A DNA stretch of 10,618 nucleotides from Euperipatoides rowelli. Its lineage: Eukaryota > Onychophora > Udeonychophora > Euonychophora > Peripatopsidae. Below the pieces are notes generated by a model. The model did not search any database. It worked only from the letters and a program-made list of their open reading frames with translations, and was not told the origin of the DNA. The position numbers and the translations under genes were made by a program. This document shows positions 7,168 to 10,618 of the stretch, piece after piece; within the stretch, counting starts at the first letter, position 1, and each line of letters opens with the position of its first letter. The stretch is from the NCBI GenBank assembly GCA_003024985.2, contig PXIH01S0012730.1; one strand, 5' to 3'.

Positions 7168-8926
7168 TCCTCAGCAATAATTAGTTTTAAAAATTTGGAA
7201 TTTAATTTTAAAAAGTGAAAATTATTTTACAAAATGACTAAAATAATTGGTAAAGTCAAATTTATTAAAATTCATACTATCATTACGTTAAATTGTATTT
7301 CTGTTTGATATTCGGACAAAATACTAAAAAAATCGGCACACTTGGCAGTTATGCTGCCACTTCAGTTCTAGTGAAAAAATTCATTAATATTTAGCTGGTT
7401 GTACAAAAGAAATGAGTATAAAATATTTAATATTTTTTTTTGCTACAAATAGAAAACATGAAGGGGAAGCAAGTAAAAAAAAAACAACAACCCACAAAGT
7501 GATAGGCCAGATAAATTTCAAATTAAAAACAAGTTCAGTAATCCTAAAAGGGTTAATAAAACAAAATTTTGAGAATTCCTTATTCTTTTCTCACTTTGAG
7601 TAAGATATTTAATGCCTTTTCAATAATTAGGCTAGTTCACTCACAAAGAAAACTATTTAATAATGAAAATATTGCTTTTCTAATTTATTTATTTTCAACA
7701 ATTATCATAATCCATATTGATTTTTTCATTAGCTGGAACACCTAGTCGTATCTTGTATCATGTTGTTTTATTTCGTAATTTTACACTTTACAAATATACA
7801 TTATGATTATTAAAGAACAAATTTTTATAACTTCAGTTAATCTTGATCTTTAAAAGAAAATCAATTCTTGTCACATTCTAGAAACCAGTATATTGGAAAC
7901 TTGCCAGGTCGAGGTTACTTGAAAGGCCTTCAACTTTCAACATTTTACAGTCTTAGCCTTATGTAAAAATTAAATGTACAGTATATTCATTACTCAGTTT
8001 TATAAAACCAAAACAATAAAAACTATTTCTAAATATTATGGTCATCACTCATCAACCATTATTATTTATTTCTGATAACATTATAGGCTACATATTTTTA
8101 AAGAAAATTTTGACCTGTTTCAAATGCAAGAATTTGGAATTTTTATTAATAAAATATTTACAGCAAAGTAGGCTACAATATATACAAATTAAGACCTCTT
8201 TGTAAGACAGACTTTTTAATTCTCTCTTTTAAAGAGAATATATATATAGGCCATATAAATAGAATTGCATTTTCTCACTGGAAAACCAACAAGTCACTTC
8301 TACAGTCTGAGAATAATACAATAGATATTTTACAAAATTATAACTATATAAAATTCTGGTATATTATAGCTAGTGCAATTACATTGAGGATTTTGTAATT
8401 TACATTACTTCCCATAAATTAAAATAAGCAATATGTACATTTTAAATTGAAGATCAAATTTTAAGGACTACTTTATTTACAAAGAATATGATTAATTTTA
8501 ACACAATTTTAAACTGAATAAATCTATTAAAAAAAAGTGGGAAGAAAATTAAAGGATAGATGAAACCAAGTACTTGGCAAAATTACAAATGTTCAAACAA
8601 CTGCACAATTTAAGATGGGTCAGTTGCCAAAATTTTTTTTTTTTTTACATTTTTATAATGGTATCCAAATATAGACAGATATCATGCAAGTCTTGATAGA
8701 TGTTATTTTTAAGGTCCTAAGCACAAGAATAAAAAGTTGCCAAATTTTCGAGCGTGCATTAAAAACAAAACAAGCACTGTTTCAAAGGAAGAGGGGGTAA
8801 AGTTGGTTAAAATTAAAATGGATTGGAAAGAACATGCTTCAATTCAAGGTGAGCTAATTTGGCAAATCCAAAAGTGATGAAATGTATTTTAAAAATGGAA
8901 CATAATTTCAATAACGGTGAAAATAT
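7168..8926. other. Long AT-rich stretch with no supported gene
   Basis: Nothing coding could be supported. Small structures are a stem at 7343-7359 (tggcag/ctgcca, loop ttatg) and a short TA run near 8239. A GC-richer patch near 7870-7940 holds an 18-codon minus-strand ATG frame (starting MLKVEGLSSNLDL). It has stops on both sides and no good splice sites, so it is not called. The 63-codon plus-strand frame at 7412-7603 is lysine- and asparagine-rich with homopolymer runs and looks spurious. Confidence 0.5.
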
Positions 8927-8954
8927 AACACAAACATTAACTGAAACAAAACAC
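8927..8954 (-). promoter_or_regulatory. GU-rich downstream polyadenylation element
   Basis: On the minus strand this stretch reads gtgttttgtttcag followed by ttaatgtttgtgtt, clearly GU/U-rich. It begins about 20 nt beyond the AATAAA at 8979-8974, the usual place for a cleavage-stimulating element. Together they suggest that transcripts from the exon at 9577-9440 are cleaved near 8960. Confidence 0.45.
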
Positions 8955-8973
8955 TGAAATGAATGGATAACTT

Positions 8974-8979
8974 TTTATT
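8974..8979 (-). promoter_or_regulatory. AATAAA polyadenylation signal
   Basis: The minus strand reads AATAAA about 460 nt past the stop codon of the exon at 9577-9440. The GU-rich element beyond it makes this a better candidate than the many random AATAAA hexamers in the window. Confidence 0.5.
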
Positions 8980-9076
8980 AAAATAAACATGTGTTCAGCA
9001 AGTAAAAAAAATTGGCCCACACTATAACCACTCCAACGTAGATATTGTAGGTGCACAGATCAAGAATGAACAACTT

Positions 9077-9090
9077 GCGCCACCTTGCGG
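9077..9090 (-). promoter_or_regulatory. CTCF-like binding motif
   Basis: The minus strand reads CCGCAAGGTGGCGC. The core AGGTGGCGC matches the CTCF consensus of vertebrates and Drosophila, and the CCGC start is close to it. It lies in GC-poor DNA, where such a match is less likely by chance than in GC-rich DNA. One site without occupancy data remains only a motif match. Confidence 0.3.
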
Positions 9091-9318
9091 ATGTAAGGTG
9101 AAAAGCAGCGGTTGAAATGAGATTTTTGTCCAATAAGGTTTAGCTTCAAATGAAGAGCTAAAAGCAACAGCACTAAATGAATTGTTGCTTAAGATAAGAT
9201 CTTAAACAGTCTCTGTCGCAAATACCGTCAACAATCCAAACAGATGCCATCACTGTGTTGACATTTTTAAGTTGGGGAAAACTATGTACAGAATTTTAAA
9301 CATAAGTTAAATTGGGAT

Positions 9319-9326
9319 TATATACA
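9319..9326 (-). promoter_or_regulatory. Pumilio-type element (UGUAUAUA) in the putative 3' UTR
   Basis: The minus strand reads TGTATATA, an exact match to the PUF-protein core UGUANAUA, about 115 nt past the stop codon. An eight-base AT-rich motif can arise by chance. It matters only if the 3' UTR call is right. Confidence 0.3.
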
Positions 9327-9439
9327 AAATTTCTCATTTATCAAAAAAAAAAAAAAAAAGTATGAACATCCTTTGATCTTCTGATAAGGGGCACTCTTTA
9401 GTATTGTCCACGTTGGAAGGATTTAAAATGATGGAACTA

Positions 9440-9577
9440 TCACTTGCGAAGACCACTTTGGTGGCGATGAGTGCAACTCATCTGACGAAGACCAAACATG
9501 CAGAGAGACAGCCCAAGAGCACTCATAAAGAATGCGGTAGAGAGAATCAAACGATCATTGTTCAAGCTTTTGGCACC
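9440..9577 (-). CDS. Terminal exon of a small single-pass membrane protein
   Basis: On the minus strand a strong acceptor (long T-run then cccctag, ending 9578) opens a GC-richer exon that reads in phase 0 for 45 codons to tandem stops TGA TAG (9442-9437). It starts GAKSLNNDR. Residues 10-30 (LILSTAFFMSALGLSLCMFG then L) form one uncharged transmembrane helix, and the basic tail runs RQMSCTHRHQSGLRK. Codons are mixed, unlike the AT-rich flanks. The antisense frame at 9404-9625 is a shadow. Size and layout fit a small mitochondrial inner-membrane or other single-pass microprotein. The spacing D, L, G, L, S around the helix loosely recalls cytochrome c oxidase subunit 7A, but the LKGG motif before it is missing, so no name is given. 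A candidate upstream exon ends at 10584. Confidence 0.65.
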   Translation of the reverse strand, partial: GAKSLNNDRLILSTAFFMSALGLSLCMFGLRQMSCTHRHQSGLRK

Positions 9578-9819
9578 CTAGGGGAAAAAAAAAAAAGATA
9601 TACAGTAGGTTATATAAAAATTTGATATGTTTGTATTAATATTTTAAGGTCAGAAATCTAGTTAAAGTGTATTATGAATACTAATGTAAACAAAAGCTAA
9701 AATGGTTTATTTTTATCTTAAAAGTCATGTTTAATTCATCATTTCTTCATATCCGATTAAATAATTAAGATAACCTCAGTTTATTAAGCTGTTTTTAAAT
9801 TATGAAAAAGTGATATGAT

Positions 9820-9872
9820 AGCCACATGGCTATCAAGATGTCAGGACACGACATCTTGATAGCCATGTGGCT
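9820..9872. repeat. Perfect 23 bp inverted repeat with 7 nt loop
   Basis: The left arm (9820-9842, agccacatggctatcaagat then gtc) and right arm (9850-9872) are exact reverse complements around the loop aggacac. Each arm holds a smaller near-palindrome (gatagcc, acat or atgt, ggct), so cruciform or branched folds are possible. Both arms are GC-richer than the flanks. It lies in the candidate intron between 10583 and 9578 and could form a short hairpin RNA from either strand. It may be a young transposon remnant or an inverted duplication. Confidence 0.9.
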
Positions 9873-9947
9873 TAGGTAGTGTACTTTAGTATACAAGATC
9901 TCGGAAATTTGGTCTGGCAGATCTCATTGAAAATAAAGTACAATAGC

Positions 9948-9962
9948 TTACCGTTACGGTAA
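9948..9962. repeat. Short palindrome, 7 bp arms
   Basis: TTACCGT and ACGGTAA pair perfectly around one T. Just to the left, gtacttta (9881-9888) and taaagtac (9935-9942) form an outer inverted pair enclosing two AGATCT sites. With the hairpin at 9820 these make a cluster of inverted repeats in one intron. No function can be assigned. Confidence 0.6.
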
Positions 9963-10061
9963 AAATAAAATATCCCTTAGCAATAATATTAACATTCAGA
10001 TTTTATTTTTTTTAATTTTAAATAGAAAAAAAAATATACTGTAAATTGGCCCAAGGTACAG

Positions 10062-10073
10062 TATGGTACCATA
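10062..10073. repeat. Perfect 12 bp palindrome
   Basis: TATGGTACCATA is its own reverse complement. It sits in a patch of gtac-containing repeats (ggtac, ggtacc, gtgtac within 10055-10083). This may be a decayed element end or chance. Confidence 0.5.
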
Positions 10074-10583
10074 ATGGTGTACATGGACCACCCTGAAAAT
10101 TGTGTAATCATATGATTCGAGACCTTATTCAAAATTGAAATAAAATTTCATTTAAATTTTATCCAATTTACTAAGTGTCAATGTACATTAAATTTTAATT
10201 TACAATAATTTGAATGATCAATATTATCAAAAGAACTGTTCAAAATCAAAAAATCAATGGCAACAGGGAGGCTGTTGTTTCTAAATAGTATCCATTCATT
10301 AAACCTCTATGGCACAGTGTTATTTGTAGGTAATTTGTTTTACATTCCCAGCTGCTAGAAACTTTTTGTTGCACAGTGTATGTTTTTAGTAACAATTTAT
10401 TTCAGCCAATTACAGTACATCACTAGTACAGTTACAGATAAAATTTTGCAAAGTCTTATCAATGATGTTCCTCCAGACCCACTGCCATTAAATAAATGTA
10501 TTTTAAATATTTACAAATAAATAAAATACAGGTACAATGAAAGATCATGAGAAAAATGACAAACATAAGTATAATTTACTCAC

Positions 10584-10618
10584 ATGAAATATCCTATCTA
10601 AAACCATGATGATTATCT
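10584..10618 (-). CDS. Candidate upstream exon of the membrane-protein gene (cut by window edge)
   Basis: On the minus strand a near-consensus donor, CAT|GTGAGTAA (10584/10583), ends an open frame that runs off the window. It holds an ATG in good context (A at -3, G at +4; 10607-10605) followed by MVLDRIFH, ending in phase 0. The acceptor at 9577 is also phase 0, so the two join without a frame change across a 1006 bp intron, giving at least 53 residues. The ATG may be the start codon, or only an internal Met of a longer protein, because no upstream stop is visible. It is only 35 nt in view and no homology is known to me. Confidence 0.4.

Larger units (their letters stand above)
8955..9439 (-). 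other. Putative 3' UTR of the membrane-protein gene
   Basis: This is the sequence between the stop codon at 9440 and the predicted cleavage site. It is less AT-rich than the DNA to its left and carries no long frame, which suits an untranslated region. It would place a run of 17 U in the message (9359-9343), a Pumilio-type UGUAUAUA, and a CTCF-like DNA motif. The extent is inferred from the AATAAA plus GU-rich pair alone; alternative sites are possible. Confidence 0.45.

Noticed and set aside
7412-7603. Plus-strand 63-codon frame
   Set aside because: It is rich in K, N, F and I and reads through T and A homopolymers; the composition matches the surrounding non-coding DNA.
9440-9577. Naming the membrane exon cytochrome c oxidase subunit 7A
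   Set aside because: Helix spacing is suggestive, but the LKGG motif expected before the helix is absent and the upstream exon candidate does not match the family.
9404-9625. Plus-strand 73-codon frame
   Set aside because: It is the antisense shadow of the membrane-protein exon and crosses its acceptor and poly-pyrimidine tract.
10040-10092. Possible internal minus-strand exon starting after ttttcag at 10093
   Set aside because: The open reading (GGPCTPLWYHT) needs a weak donor inside a palindrome-rich patch. The flanking exon candidates already join in phase without it.
10440-10500. GC-richer patch open for about 30 codons on the minus strand
   Set aside because: There is no acceptor or donor at its borders and it would lie inside the candidate intron; it looks like chance.

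Overview
The window looks like nuclear DNA of an animal, probably an invertebrate. It is strongly AT-rich, full of A/T homopolymers, has no long open reading frame and carries several small non-autonomous DNA transposons. The few coding-like patches are short, GC-richer and bordered by GT/AG splice signals, as expected for single exons between long introns or intergenic DNA. The species cannot be named from what is visible. No rRNA, tRNA, CRISPR array or prokaryotic operon was seen.

Layout. Positions 1-2065 are a transposon-rich block. It holds a two-copy ~100 bp tandem repeat, two inverted copies of one MITE family (184-371 and 1820-2065), a hAT-like MITE with an 8 bp target-site duplication and a large foldback core (467-834), and a candidate plus-strand last exon (941-1029). 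Positions 2221-3261 hold a small acidic plus-strand ORF, then a candidate minus-strand terminal exon (2786 down to about 2590) with a downstream AATAAA. A weak candidate minus-strand first exon lies at 3261-3205. A third, decayed copy of the MITE family is at 3482-3578, and a hAT-like terminus is at 4089-4160. Positions 5028-5677 look like a piggyBac-type MITE flanked by TTAA. From 5680 to 8920 the DNA is AT-rich and almost featureless.

The best-supported gene is on the minus strand at the right edge. Its candidate upstream exon ends at a good donor (10584/10583), followed by a ~1 kb intron. A terminal exon (9577-9440) encodes one clear transmembrane segment and ends in tandem stops. The 3' UTR is about 480 nt and is followed by AATAAA and a GU-rich element. 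The two visible exons join in phase and would give a small single-pass membrane protein of at least 53 residues, whose family I do not recognise with confidence. Its intron holds a perfect 23 bp inverted repeat with a 7 nt loop, the most striking structural signal in the window.

All gene calls are ab initio readings of splice signals, frame and composition. No homology search was possible.
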